This document shows positions 1 to 6,084 of a DNA stretch of 6,770 nucleotides, in pieces (within the stretch, counting starts at the first letter, position 1; every line of letters begins with the position of its first letter). The notes beneath the pieces were generated by a model. It was not told the DNA's origin and searched no databases. It worked only from the letters and a program-made list of their open reading frames with translations. Location: positions 1 through 6,770 of the forward strand of contig JAPLBU010000061.1 of assembly GCA_026392575.1 (NCBI GenBank), in the 5' to 3' direction. This DNA comes from Actinomycetota bacterium (GTDB taxonomy: Bacteria > Actinomycetota > Actinomycetes > S36-B12). Position numbers and translations under genes: made by a program.

Positions 1-1116
1 CATCAGAGCCTCGTCCATCGAGATGACTCCCTCGTCGACGAGCTGCACGGCGATGCGGAATGCGGCACCGGCAGTGCGCTTCCCCACCCGTGTCTGCAGC
101 ATCCACAGCTTGCCGCGCTCCACCGTGAACTCGATATCGCAGAGGTCGCGGTAGTGCAGTTCGAGAGTGCTCATGATGTCGAGCAGCTGCTTGTAGGAGT
201 CGGGGTCGGTCTTTCCGAGCTCATCCAGCGGGCTCGCATTGCGGATGCCGGCGACGACGTCCTCGCCCTGTGCGTCGGCGAGGTAGTCGCCGTAGACACC
301 GCGCGCGCCCGAACCCGGGTCGCGGGTGAAGGCGACGCCGGTACCTGAGCCGGTGCCGGCGTTGCCGAAGGCCATCGCCTGCACGTTCACGGCCGTGCCG
401 AGGGTGTGCGGGATCCGCTCCTGGCGACGGTAGAGGCGGGCACGGTCGGTGTTCCAGGAGTGGAAGACGGAACGGATCGCCAGATCGAGCTGCTGGGACG
501 GATCCTGCGGGAACTCGTGCCCGGTCTCCTCTCGGATGATCGCCTTGTAGACATCGACGAGGCGACGAAGTGACTCGACGGGCAGTTCCACATCGGTTGT
601 GACGCCCGCGCTCTCCTTCATCTGCTCAAGGGCGTGCTCGAAATCGTCGCCCGGCAGGTCGAGCACCGTCTTTCCGAACATCTGGATCAGCCGACGGTAC
701 GAGTCCCAGGCGAACCGGTCGTCGTCCGCATGCCGCGCTAGACCCGCCACACTCGCGTCGTTCAAGCCGATGTTGAGGACGGTCTCCATCATCCCCGGCA
801 TCGAGAAGCGCGCACCGGAGCGCACGGATACCAGCAAGGGGTACTCGGGGTCGCCCAGTTTGCGACCCATCTCGTCCTCGAGCTGGCTCACATGCTGTGC
901 GATCTGCGCGGACAGGCCCTGCGGATCATGGCCGTGCTCCAGGAAGTACCGGCACGCCTCCGTCGTGATGGTGAAGCCGGGCGGGACCGGGAGGCCCATC
1001 CGGGTCATCTCGGCGAGGTTCGCGCCCTTGCCGCCCAGGAGGTCCTGCTTGGTTCGATCCCCCTCCGAGAAGTCATAGACGTAGGAGTGCGACTTGGACC
1101 TGTTGGAAGGGCTCAT
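1..1116 (-). CDS. ppdK: Pyruvate, phosphate dikinase, N-terminal part (cut by window edge)
   Basis: This enzyme interconverts pyruvate, ATP and phosphate with PEP, AMP and diphosphate in the cytoplasm, linking glycolysis and gluconeogenesis at the PEP node. The 372 codons visible are the ATP-grasp nucleotide-binding half; the family is usually near 880-900 residues, so the swivelling phospho-histidine domain and the pyruvate-binding barrel lie beyond the left edge. Seen in the translation: KGANLAEM at residues 30-37, GLPVPPGFTIT at 41-51, SVRSGARFSMPGMM at 97-110, a glycine-rich GNAGTGSGTGVAFTRDP at 251-267, DAQGEDVVAGIR at 281-292 and DIEFTVERGKLWMLQTR at 327-343. Known ATP-site residues of the family correspond to K30, R99, D327, E329 and Q341, all present. 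The ATG at 1116-1114 is preceded two codons upstream by an in-frame TGA, and the next Met lies inside the KGANLAEM motif, so the start is fixed. Shine-Dalgarno complementarity is poor: a GGGGG lies about 13 nt before the ATG. The gene is divergent from the VKOR gene. Confidence 0.96.
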   Translation of the reverse strand, partial: MSPSNRSKSHSYVYDFSEGDRTKQDLLGGKGANLAEMTRMGLPVPPGFTITTEACRYFLEHGHDPQGLSAQIAQHVSQLEDEMGRKLGDPEYPLLVSVRSGARFSMPGMMETVLNIGLNDASVAGLARHADDDRFAWDSYRRLIQMFGKTVLDLPGDDFEHALEQMKESAGVTTDVELPVESLRRLVDVYKAIIREETGHEFPQDPSQQLDLAIRSVFHSWNTDRARLYRRQERIPHTLGTAVNVQAMAFGNAGTGSGTGVAFTRDPGSGARGVYGDYLADAQGEDVVAGIRNASPLDELGKTDPDSYKQLLDIMSTLELHYRDLCDIEFTVERGKLWMLQTRVGKRTAGAAFRIAVQLVDEGVISMDEALM

Positions 1117-1144
1117 GGGTCAACCCAAACCCCCGGGGGTACCC
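1116..1144. promoter_or_regulatory. Palindrome cluster at the ppdK start codon
   Basis: Three overlapping or adjacent inverted repeats built from GGGT/ACCC units sit directly on the ppdK translation start: TGGGTcaACCCA at 1116-1127 (5-bp arms, 2-bp centre), the perfect palindrome ACCCCCGGGGGT at 1129-1140, and the perfect palindrome GGGTACCC at 1137-1144. Read as the ppdK transcript, a GGGT from the second element can pair with the ACCC next to the AUG across an 8-nt loop. They could be a protein-binding operator or an RNA structure limiting initiation. GC-rich DNA produces short palindromes by chance, so the role is inferred only. Confidence 0.35.
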
Positions 1145-1214
1145 GCTGCTAGGGCCAAAGGACCGTGCCGGTCGGCCCGAGCATGTGAGGTCAGCCACGT
1201 TCCGTGCGACCACG

Positions 1215-1220
1215 TACGCT
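1215..1220 (+). promoter_or_regulatory. Possible -10 element for a leaderless VKOR transcript
   Basis: TACGCT fits the actinobacterial TANNNT -10 pattern and ends 6 nt before the GTG at 1227, so the expected transcription start would fall on or next to that GTG. Leaderless mRNAs starting at ATG or GTG are common in actinobacteria. No good -35 is seen at the usual distance (around 1191-1197 reads tcagcca), which is also common in this group. The absence of a Shine-Dalgarno sequence before either candidate start supports this reading, but it rests on one hexamer. Confidence 0.35.
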
Positions 1221-1226
1221 CTCCGC

Positions 1227-1823
1227 GTGACCGGACCGGTCCGCTACCGCTGGACCTACACCGAGATGCTTGTCTCGTCGCTGATCGGACTGGTCGCCGC
1301 CCTCGTGCTTTCCATCGAGGCCATTGCCCTCGCCAAGGACCCGCTCGCCGACCTGAGCTGCAACATCAACACCGTGCTGTCCTGCGGCACCGTCGGCTCC
1401 TCCTGGCAGGCCAGCCTGCTCGGCTTCCCCAACGCCTACCTGGGCCTGATCGCCGAGCCCGTGGTGATCACGATCGCGGTCGCGGCCCTCGGCGGCACGC
1501 GCTTCCCCCGGTGGTTCATGAACTCGGCGCAGGTGGTCTACCTGATCGGCCTGCTGTTCGCCTTCTGGCTGTTCTACGAGTCCTACTTCGTCATCGGGGC
1601 CCTGTGCCCGTGGTGCCTGCTGGTGACCCTGACGACCACCACCGTCTTCACCAGCCTGCTGCGCGTCAACATCCTCGACAACAACCTCGGGCTGTCCCAG
1701 CGCACCTACACGTGGCTCTCGTCGTGGCTCCATGCGGGTGCGGACACCCTCGGCGTGATCGTGATCTTCGCGATCCTCATCGCGATGATCGTGCTGAAGT
1801 ACGGCAGCGCGCTGTTCGGCTGA
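1227..1823 (+). CDS. Vitamin K epoxide reductase (VKOR) family membrane oxidoreductase
   Basis: Bacterial VKOR homologues reoxidise a DsbA-like thiol oxidase outside the membrane and pass the electrons to menaquinone, so they drive disulfide bond formation in exported proteins. Using the GTG at 1227 the protein has 198 residues. It shows the loop cysteine pair C45 and C53 (motifs LSCNIN and VLSCGT), the following SSWQA (58-62), GFPNAYLG (66-73) and the active-site CPWC at 127-130. Hydrophobic segments lie near 14-36, 70-88, 100-120, 121-144 and 172-192, as expected for the four-helix fold plus an extra C-terminal helix. No thioredoxin domain is fused, and no DsbA-like partner is in the window, so the partner must be encoded elsewhere. 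An in-frame GTG at 1185 would add 14 residues (start MRSATFRATT); I prefer 1227 because family members begin shortly before the WTYTEM-like segment and because of the -10-like hexamer just upstream. Neither start has a good ribosome binding site. Confidence 0.93.
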   Translation: MTGPVRYRWTYTEMLVSSLIGLVAALVLSIEAIALAKDPLADLSCNINTVLSCGTVGSSWQASLLGFPNAYLGLIAEPVVITIAVAALGGTRFPRWFMNSAQVVYLIGLLFAFWLFYESYFVIGALCPWCLLVTLTTTTVFTSLLRVNILDNNLGLSQRTYTWLSSWLHAGADTLGVIVIFAILIAMIVLKYGSALFG

Positions 1824-1824
1824 T

Positions 1825-1853
1825 TGCTGCAGCAGGCGTCAGCCGCCGCTGAC
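1825..1853. terminator. Paired hairpins in the VKOR/dusB convergent gap, possible bidirectional terminator
   Basis: Just after the VKOR stop there is a perfect 10-bp palindrome TGCTGCAGCA (1825-1834), followed by a perfect 6-bp stem GTCAGC / GCTGAC at 1838-1843 and 1848-1853 with a CGCC tetraloop. The second stem covers the dusB stop codon (TCA, 1839-1841). No T-tract follows on either strand, so this is not a canonical intrinsic terminator, although U-poor hairpin terminators are accepted in actinobacteria. Position between two convergent genes is the main support. Confidence 0.4.
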
Positions 1854-2981
1854 CGACAGTTCCGCGCCGACGAGCAACGTCGTCTCCGCCGCGTCGACGA
1901 ACGGCGAGTCCAGCCAGCCGTCCGGCAGGGTGGGACGACGGCCGCCGGACGTGCGTCCGCGTGGGCCCGCGCCGACCACTGAGTTGAACTCCTGGTCGGG
2001 GTCGATCTGCGCCAGCAGCGTGTCGAGTTCGGCGAGCGATCCGACCGTGCCCAGTGATTGACGGATCGGCTGCTTCACGGTGAAGCCCTTGAGGTACCAG
2101 GCCATGTGCTTGCGGATGTCGCGACAGCCCTTCAGCTCGCCGTAGTCGTTGACGAGCAGCTGCGCGTGGCGCCGCAGAGTGTCGAGCACGGTCGGCAGAG
2201 CCGGGTCGGCCGGAATGGGCTCCCCGGCGAATGCGGCCGCCAACTGGCCGAACAGCCACGGACGTCCCAGGCAACCGCGTCCCACGACAACTCCGTCGGC
2301 ACCGGTCTGCGTCACCATGCGCATCGCATCGGCCGCCGTCCAGATATCGCCGTTGCCGAGCACGGGCGTACCGGACGTCGATAGTTCGTCCTTGAGGCGC
2401 GCGATCGCATCCCAGTCGGCCATGCCCCCGTACATCTGGGCCGCCGTCCGACCATGCAGGGCCACCCAGGCCACGCCCTCCTCGGACGCCGCACGACCGG
2501 CGTCGAGGTACGTGAGGTGCTCGTCGTCGATGCCCTTGCGCATCTTGACCGAGACAGGCACGCGGCCATCGGCCGCAGCGATGGCGTCGTGCACGATGCT
2601 GCGGAACAGATCGCGCTTCCACGGCAGCGCGCTGCCGCCACCCTTCCGGGTGACCTTCGGCACGGGGCAACCGAAGTTCAGGTCGACGTGATCGGCGAGG
2701 TTCTCGTCGACAAGGATCCGGACGGCTGCGGCTACCGTCGCCGGATCGACTCCGTAGAGCTGAACTGCACGAACGCCCTCGTCCGGACCGAACGTCACCA
2801 GGTCCATCGACTCCGGGCTCCGCTCCACCAGTGCACGCGACGTAACCATCTCCGAGACGTACATCCCGGTGCCCTGAGCACCCGAGGCGAGCGCGCTCTC
2901 GCGGCACAGCAATCGGAAAGCCCTGTTCGTGATTCCCGCCATCGGCGCGAGGACCACCGGAGGGTCAAAGGGAACGGGCAT
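1839..2981 (-). CDS. dusB: tRNA-dihydrouridine synthase, DusB/NifR3 type
   Basis: A flavoenzyme that reduces specific uridines in tRNA to dihydrouridine using FMN and NADPH. The 380-residue protein starts with the FMN-barrel motif APMAGITNRAFR (12-23) and has the Dus signature LNFGCPVPKVTRKGGGSAL (101-119), with C105 as the expected catalytic acid. Other conserved parts are VKMRKG (145-150, flavin-contacting lysine K146), HGRTAAQMYGG (176-186), GNGDI (209-213) and GVVVGRGCLGRPWLF (230-244). The C-terminal helical tRNA-binding part contains the KHMAWYLKG segment typical of this subgroup, and length matches actinobacterial DusB. The ATG at 2981-2979 has a strong GGGAGG Shine-Dalgarno 8 nt upstream. 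A much longer open frame continues upstream but is antisense to the transporter gene and is not coding. The gene is divergent from the transporter and convergent with the VKOR gene. Assignment to DusB rather than another Dus subfamily is from overall sequence and is slightly less certain than the enzyme class. Confidence 0.95.
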   Translation of the reverse strand: MPVPFDPPVVLAPMAGITNRAFRLLCRESALASGAQGTGMYVSEMVTSRALVERSPESMDLVTFGPDEGVRAVQLYGVDPATVAAAVRILVDENLADHVDLNFGCPVPKVTRKGGGSALPWKRDLFRSIVHDAIAAADGRVPVSVKMRKGIDDEHLTYLDAGRAASEEGVAWVALHGRTAAQMYGGMADWDAIARLKDELSTSGTPVLGNGDIWTAADAMRMVTQTGADGVVVGRGCLGRPWLFGQLAAAFAGEPIPADPALPTVLDTLRRHAQLLVNDYGELKGCRDIRKHMAWYLKGFTVKQPIRQSLGTVGSLAELDTLLAQIDPDQEFNSVVGAGPRGRTSGGRRPTLPDGWLDSPFVDAAETTLLVGAELSVSGG

Positions 2982-2989
2982 GCCGTGAT

Positions 2990-2995
2990 CCTCCC
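2990..2995 (-). promoter_or_regulatory. Shine-Dalgarno of dusB
   Basis: On the minus strand the sequence before the dusB ATG reads GGGAGGATCACGGC, an almost perfect anti-16S match 8 nt from the start. It decides the start at 2981 against the long upstream extension of the same frame. Confidence 0.8.
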
Positions 2996-3021
2996 ATCCT
3001 TCGCGTAGGGCAGACTGCATT

Positions 3022-3050
3022 CCGACACCCTGTCGGCAACGTTCGCGAAC
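3022..3050. promoter_or_regulatory. Two palindromes between dusB and the transporter, candidate operator
   Basis: The 81-bp divergent gap holds an inverted repeat CCGACA-ccc-TGTCGG (3022-3036, perfect 6-bp arms) and, 4 bp further, the perfect 10-bp palindrome GTTCGCGAAC (3041-3050). The latter ends 12 nt before the transporter ATG. Exporters of this class are often controlled by TetR- or MarR-type repressors that bind such dyads, but no regulator gene is in the window. I see no convincing -35/-10 pair on either strand. In RNA, CCGACA/TGTCGG would form a small hairpin with a 3-nt loop in the transporter leader, so an RNA role is also possible. Confidence 0.45.
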
Positions 3051-3051
3051 T

Positions 3052-3058
3052 CGAGGAG
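3052..3058 (+). promoter_or_regulatory. Shine-Dalgarno of the MFS transporter gene
   Basis: CGAGGAG precedes the ATG at 3063 with a 4-nt gap after GGAG. Spacing is short but acceptable and supports the chosen start. Confidence 0.6.
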
Positions 3059-3062
3059 CCCC

Positions 3063-4724
3063 ATGTCCACGCCCGCGCAGTTCCAAGCCGGAGCAGTCCT
3101 CACCGGGAAGAAGCGCTGGGCTGCGCTTGTGTTCCTTGCGCTCGGCGTCGCGATGATCATCCTGGACGCCACCGTCGTCAACGTCGCGATCCCGACGATG
3201 GTCCAGGACCTCGACCTCACCACCACCGACGCGGAATGGGTCAGCGCGGCCTACTCCCTGACCTTCGCATCCCTGCTGATCCTGTGGGGCCGCGTCGCCG
3301 ACCGGGTCGGCCGCCGCCTGCTGTTCGTGATCGGCGTCATCGTCTTCGTCGGGGCCAGCATCATGGTCGCCGCATCCGACTCCGCCAACATGCTGATCGC
3401 CGCACGCGCCTTCCAGGGCATCGGCGGCGCGATGATCCTGCCGAGCTCCCTGTCGGTCATCAACGCCGTCTTCGTCGGCAAGTCGCGCGCCGTCGCGTTC
3501 GCGGTCTGGGGCGGCACCATCGGCGGCATGGCGGCCCTCGGGCCGCTGGTCGGCGGCTGGCTCACCACGTACGCGTCGTGGCACTGGGCCTTCCTCATCA
3601 ACGTCCCGATCGGCATCATCGTCCTCATCGGCGTGGCCATGACCGTGCCGGAGACCAAGGAGCTCGGCGGCCCCAAGGGCATCGACATCCTCGGCACGAT
3701 CCTCGTCACGTTCGGCATGCTCGGCATCGTCTTCTCCGTCATCGAGGGGCAGCGCTACGGCTGGATCGAGCCACTGGCTCCGTTCTCCGCGGCCGGCTGG
3801 GAGTGGCCGTTCACATCCATCTCCATCGTGTCGGTATCCGCCGTCCTGGGCCTCGCGTCCATCGGGCTGTTCGTGCTCCTGCAGCTGCGCCGCGCGAAGG
3901 CGGGCAAGGTCGTCGTCGTCGACCTGCGCCTGTTCCGCATCCGAACATTCGGTGCCGGCAACATCGTCGCCCTCGTCGTCAGCCTCGGGGAGTTCGGCCT
4001 GCTGTTCGCCCTCCCCCTGTTCCTGCAGGCGACGCGCGGCTACGACGCGTTGCAGACCGGCGTGATCCTGCTTTCCCTCGCGGTCGGCTCGTTCTTCGCG
4101 TCCGGAATCGGCGCTCCCCTCTCCCAGCGGATGGGGCCGGTCCGAGTCCTGCAGCTCGGCATGCTGCTTGAGGGCATCGGCATCGTGGGCCTCGGCTTCG
4201 TGCTCTCGACCACCATCACCGGCTGGCAGATGGCACCGTGGCTGTTCCTCTACGGCATGGGCGTGGGCTTCGCCACCGCCCAGCTGACCGGCGTCATCCT
4301 CAGCGAGGTTCCCGTCGCCGAGTCCGGCCAGGCCAGCGCGGTGCAGTCCACCTCACGTCAGCTCGGCGCAGCGATCGGCACCGCGATCATCGGCGCAACC
4401 CTCGTCCTCGGTCTCGGCTCCGTCGCCTCGCAGCTCGAGGACCGCGGAGTGCCGGCGGATCAGGCCGCTCAGGTCTCCAATGCCGTCTCTTCATCAGCCG
4501 GCCAGGCGATCCCGGGCCTCGCCGCGATGCCCGGTGGCGATGTCCTGGTCGAGGGTGCATCCGCAGGCTTCGCGCAGGCAATCAAGTTGGTGGCGTGGGT
4601 CGCGGGTGGCTTCGTGTTCTTCGGCCTCCTGGCCAGCCTCGCCCTGCCGAAGAACGCGGCGCGGATCGAGTCGGAGGGCTACTTGCCACCCAAGGTCAAG
4701 GAAGATTCGGACGCCAAGGAGTAG
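3063..4724 (+). CDS. Major facilitator superfamily transporter, DHA2 (EmrB/QacA-like) drug:H+ antiporter type
   Basis: A 553-residue integral membrane protein expected to export small molecules or drugs in exchange for protons. The length and hydrophobic pattern fit the 14-helix DHA2 family. Visible signatures: the helix-1 motif LDATVVNVAIP (34-44), the cytoplasmic-loop motif A GRVADRVGRRLLF (76-88), the GIGGAMILPSSLSV segment (119-132), the antiporter motif C GMAALGPLVGG (155-165) in helix 5, and WHWAFLINVPIG (173-184), which is characteristic of this family. An extracytoplasmic loop of about 50 residues near 455-502 precedes the last helix (505-528), as usual in QacA/EmrB relatives. The C-terminal tail is charged (KVKEDSDAKE). 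The ATG at 3063 has a GAGGAG just upstream. It lies 81 bp from the divergent dusB and its last codons contain the ribosome binding site of the next gene, so the two are almost certainly one operon. Substrate cannot be told from sequence, and antibiotic export is only one option. Confidence 0.94.
   Translation: MSTPAQFQAGAVLTGKKRWAALVFLALGVAMIILDATVVNVAIPTMVQDLDLTTTDAEWVSAAYSLTFASLLILWGRVADRVGRRLLFVIGVIVFVGASIMVAASDSANMLIAARAFQGIGGAMILPSSLSVINAVFVGKSRAVAFAVWGGTIGGMAALGPLVGGWLTTYASWHWAFLINVPIGIIVLIGVAMTVPETKELGGPKGIDILGTILVTFGMLGIVFSVIEGQRYGWIEPLAPFSAAGWEWPFTSISIVSVSAVLGLASIGLFVLLQLRRAKAGKVVVVDLRLFRIRTFGAGNIVALVVSLGEFGLLFALPLFLQATRGYDALQTGVILLSLAVGSFFASGIGAPLSQRMGPVRVLQLGMLLEGIGIVGLGFVLSTTITGWQMAPWLFLYGMGVGFATAQLTGVILSEVPVAESGQASAVQSTSRQLGAAIGTAIIGATLVLGLGSVASQLEDRGVPADQAAQVSNAVSSSAGQAIPGLAAMPGGDVLVEGASAGFAQAIKLVAWVAGGFVFFGLLASLALPKNAARIESEGYLPPKVKEDSDAKE
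4716..4721 (+). promoter_or_regulatory. Ribosome binding site of the RCK gene inside the transporter's last codons
   Basis: AAGGAG, encoding the final Lys-Glu of the transporter, lies 5 nt before the ATG at 4727, and the TAG stop of the transporter falls in between. This arrangement supports translational coupling and decides the start of the downstream gene. Confidence 0.8.
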
Positions 4725-4726
4725 CC

Positions 4727-6064
4727 ATGACGACGAGTCCGATGCGGTGCATCGTGGTCATCGGCAACACCGATGTGGGCCGGCGCGCATGTGCACTCCT
4801 CGCCGAGCGCGGCGTGCGCACGCGACATCTCGATGAGCCGTCCGACGCTGAGCTGCGCGCGGTGCTTGCCGAGCCGATTGATGGCGTCGCTGTGCTGTTG
4901 CACGACGATATGCGTGCCCTGCGCTACTGCCTCGTCGTCGAGCATCTCCGCCCGGGGATTCGCCTGTTCGTGGCAATGTTCGACGGCACGGCACGCGCGC
5001 AGCTGGAACGCTCGATACCCAACTGCGTGGTCCTGTCCCCCGCCGCCATCGCGGTGCCCAGCATGGTCGCCGCCGCCATCGCACCAGCCCACGTGGCGGT
5101 TCGGAGACGGACCACATCGCAGGACTCACACTGGGTGACCATCGACGGCGCGCCCGGCGCCGACCCCGTCAGCATCCACGCCTTCGAGACGCCTGGGCGC
5201 CTACGCCTGCGGGGGCTAATCGGCATGCTCCGCGGCCAGCTGCATCCCTACGATCCCGGCTCAGCCGTGCTGCTCGGCGGCGCCTTCGGGCTGCTGCTCG
5301 TCATCCTCATCGACACGCTCGTGGGGCTGCAGCACGAGTCGCTCATTCGCTCGCTCTACGACGCCACGCGCACAACGGCCACCATCGCAGCGCCTGAACT
5401 GTCGGACGAGACAGCCGTGCTGATCTGGGCAACCATCGCCGCCCTGCTCGTCATGGGCTTCACGGCGGCCTTCGCCGCCGGCATCGTCCATCACCTTCTC
5501 TCCGGCCGCCACGTTGCACTCGTCGGCCGTCGCGTGAAGCCGCGATCGGGGCACGTGGTGATCGTCGGAATGGGACAGGTGGGCCTGCGCCTTGCGCAGG
5601 AGCTCCGGTCTCTCGGCATTGCCGTGCTGGGCATCGAGCGATTCGGCGATGCGCCCGGCCTGGCCCTTGCCCGTGACCTTGGCATCCCCGTGATCATCGG
5701 TGACGCATCGTCGCGCCGGGTCCTGCGCCGTGCCAGCCTGCACCGCGCCGTTGCGCTCGTCGCAGCCGGCAGCGAGGAACGTGACAACATCGCCGTTTCC
5801 ATTGCAGCACAGGCGGTGGCCGAGGAAGTGACCGTCGTGATCCGCGCGGGAGCGGACGAGGCGATCGACGAGACCCGCTCGCTGTTTCGGATCGGCTCCG
5901 TCGTCGACGTCAACGGACTCACGTCGGTCTTCGTCATCGAGTCGATGCTCGCGGCCACCCCGTACGCGGTCATCACCGTCGACGAACGAGTGCTGACTGT
6001 CGATGCCGACGGTCAGATCACCTCAATGACCGCACTCGGAAGCGCCCGCTGCACCTGCGGGTGA
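4727..6064 (+). CDS. RCK/TrkA-N domain membrane protein with two TM helices (putative nucleotide-gated ion channel or K+-handling protein)
   Basis: The 445-residue protein has three parts. Residues 7-120 look like a degenerate Rossmann/RCK domain: VVIGNTDVGRR at 10-20, then LFVAMFDGT and CVVLSPAAIAVPSMVAAAI at the end. Residues 178-200 and 229-254 are two strong hydrophobic helices joined by a 28-residue linker that resembles a pore helix (SLYDATRTTATIAA, 209-222) but has no TVGYGD-type filter. Residues 276-410 form a better-kept RCK N domain with HVVIVGMGQVGLRLAQEL (276-293), the acidic residue of strand 2 in GIER (302-305), and PVIIGDASSRRVLR (321-334). Actinobacteria carry a family with this RCK-2TM-RCK order, usually annotated as NAD-binding or TrkA-like potassium proteins; the physiological role is poorly known. 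It starts 2 bp after the transporter stop. Third codon positions look slightly less G/C-rich than in the transporter. It ends in an unusual CTCG. The ion specificity and channel activity are inferred, not shown. Confidence 0.88.
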   Translation: MTTSPMRCIVVIGNTDVGRRACALLAERGVRTRHLDEPSDAELRAVLAEPIDGVAVLLHDDMRALRYCLVVEHLRPGIRLFVAMFDGTARAQLERSIPNCVVLSPAAIAVPSMVAAAIAPAHVAVRRRTTSQDSHWVTIDGAPGADPVSIHAFETPGRLRLRGLIGMLRGQLHPYDPGSAVLLGGAFGLLLVILIDTLVGLQHESLIRSLYDATRTTATIAAPELSDETAVLIWATIAALLVMGFTAAFAAGIVHHLLSGRHVALVGRRVKPRSGHVVIVGMGQVGLRLAQELRSLGIAVLGIERFGDAPGLALARDLGIPVIIGDASSRRVLRRASLHRAVALVAAGSEERDNIAVSIAAQAVAEEVTVVIRAGADEAIDETRSLFRIGSVVDVNGLTSVFVIESMLAATPYAVITVDERVLTVDADGQITSMTALGSARCTCG

Positions 6065-6071
6065 GCAGGGG

Positions 6072-6084
<13 letters not shown>
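6044..6084. terminator. Nested inverted repeats across the RCK/glyS stop codons, weak bidirectional terminator candidate
   Basis: GCCCGCTGC (6044-6052) can pair with GCAGGCGGGC (6075-6084) with one bulged G, and inside the loop CACC (6052-6055) can pair with GGTG (6060-6063) around TGCG. The structure spans both stop codons because the genes are only 7 bp apart. No T-tract is present on either strand, so a termination role is only suggested by position. Confidence 0.28.

Noticed and set aside
599..1152. Plus-strand open frames opposite ppdK.
   Set aside because: They lie antisense to a confidently identified gene, with Ser/Arg-rich or otherwise family-less translations typical of high-GC shadow frames.
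1777..2907. Second long minus-strand open frame over dusB and other frames over the same region.
   Set aside because: Arg/Gly/Ser-rich translation in a frame offset from dusB; the true frame contains all Dus motifs.
3041..3050. GTTCGCGAAC as a LexA/SOS box.
   Set aside because: The actinobacterial SOS box has the order GAAC-N4-GTTC; here the half-sites are inverted with a 2-bp centre, so it does not match.
2982..3584. Long N-terminal extension of the dusB frame on the minus strand (about 200 extra residues).
   Set aside because: It is antisense to the well-supported transporter gene, its translation is Asp/Gly/His-rich and unlike any fold, and the ATG at 2981 has a strong Shine-Dalgarno and starts right before the family's first conserved motif.
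4238..4726. Upstream extension of the RCK frame on the plus strand.
   Set aside because: It overlaps the C-terminal third of the transporter in another frame and reads as Arg/Pro/Gly-rich shadow; the RCK Rossmann domain begins only at residue 7 after the ATG at 4727.
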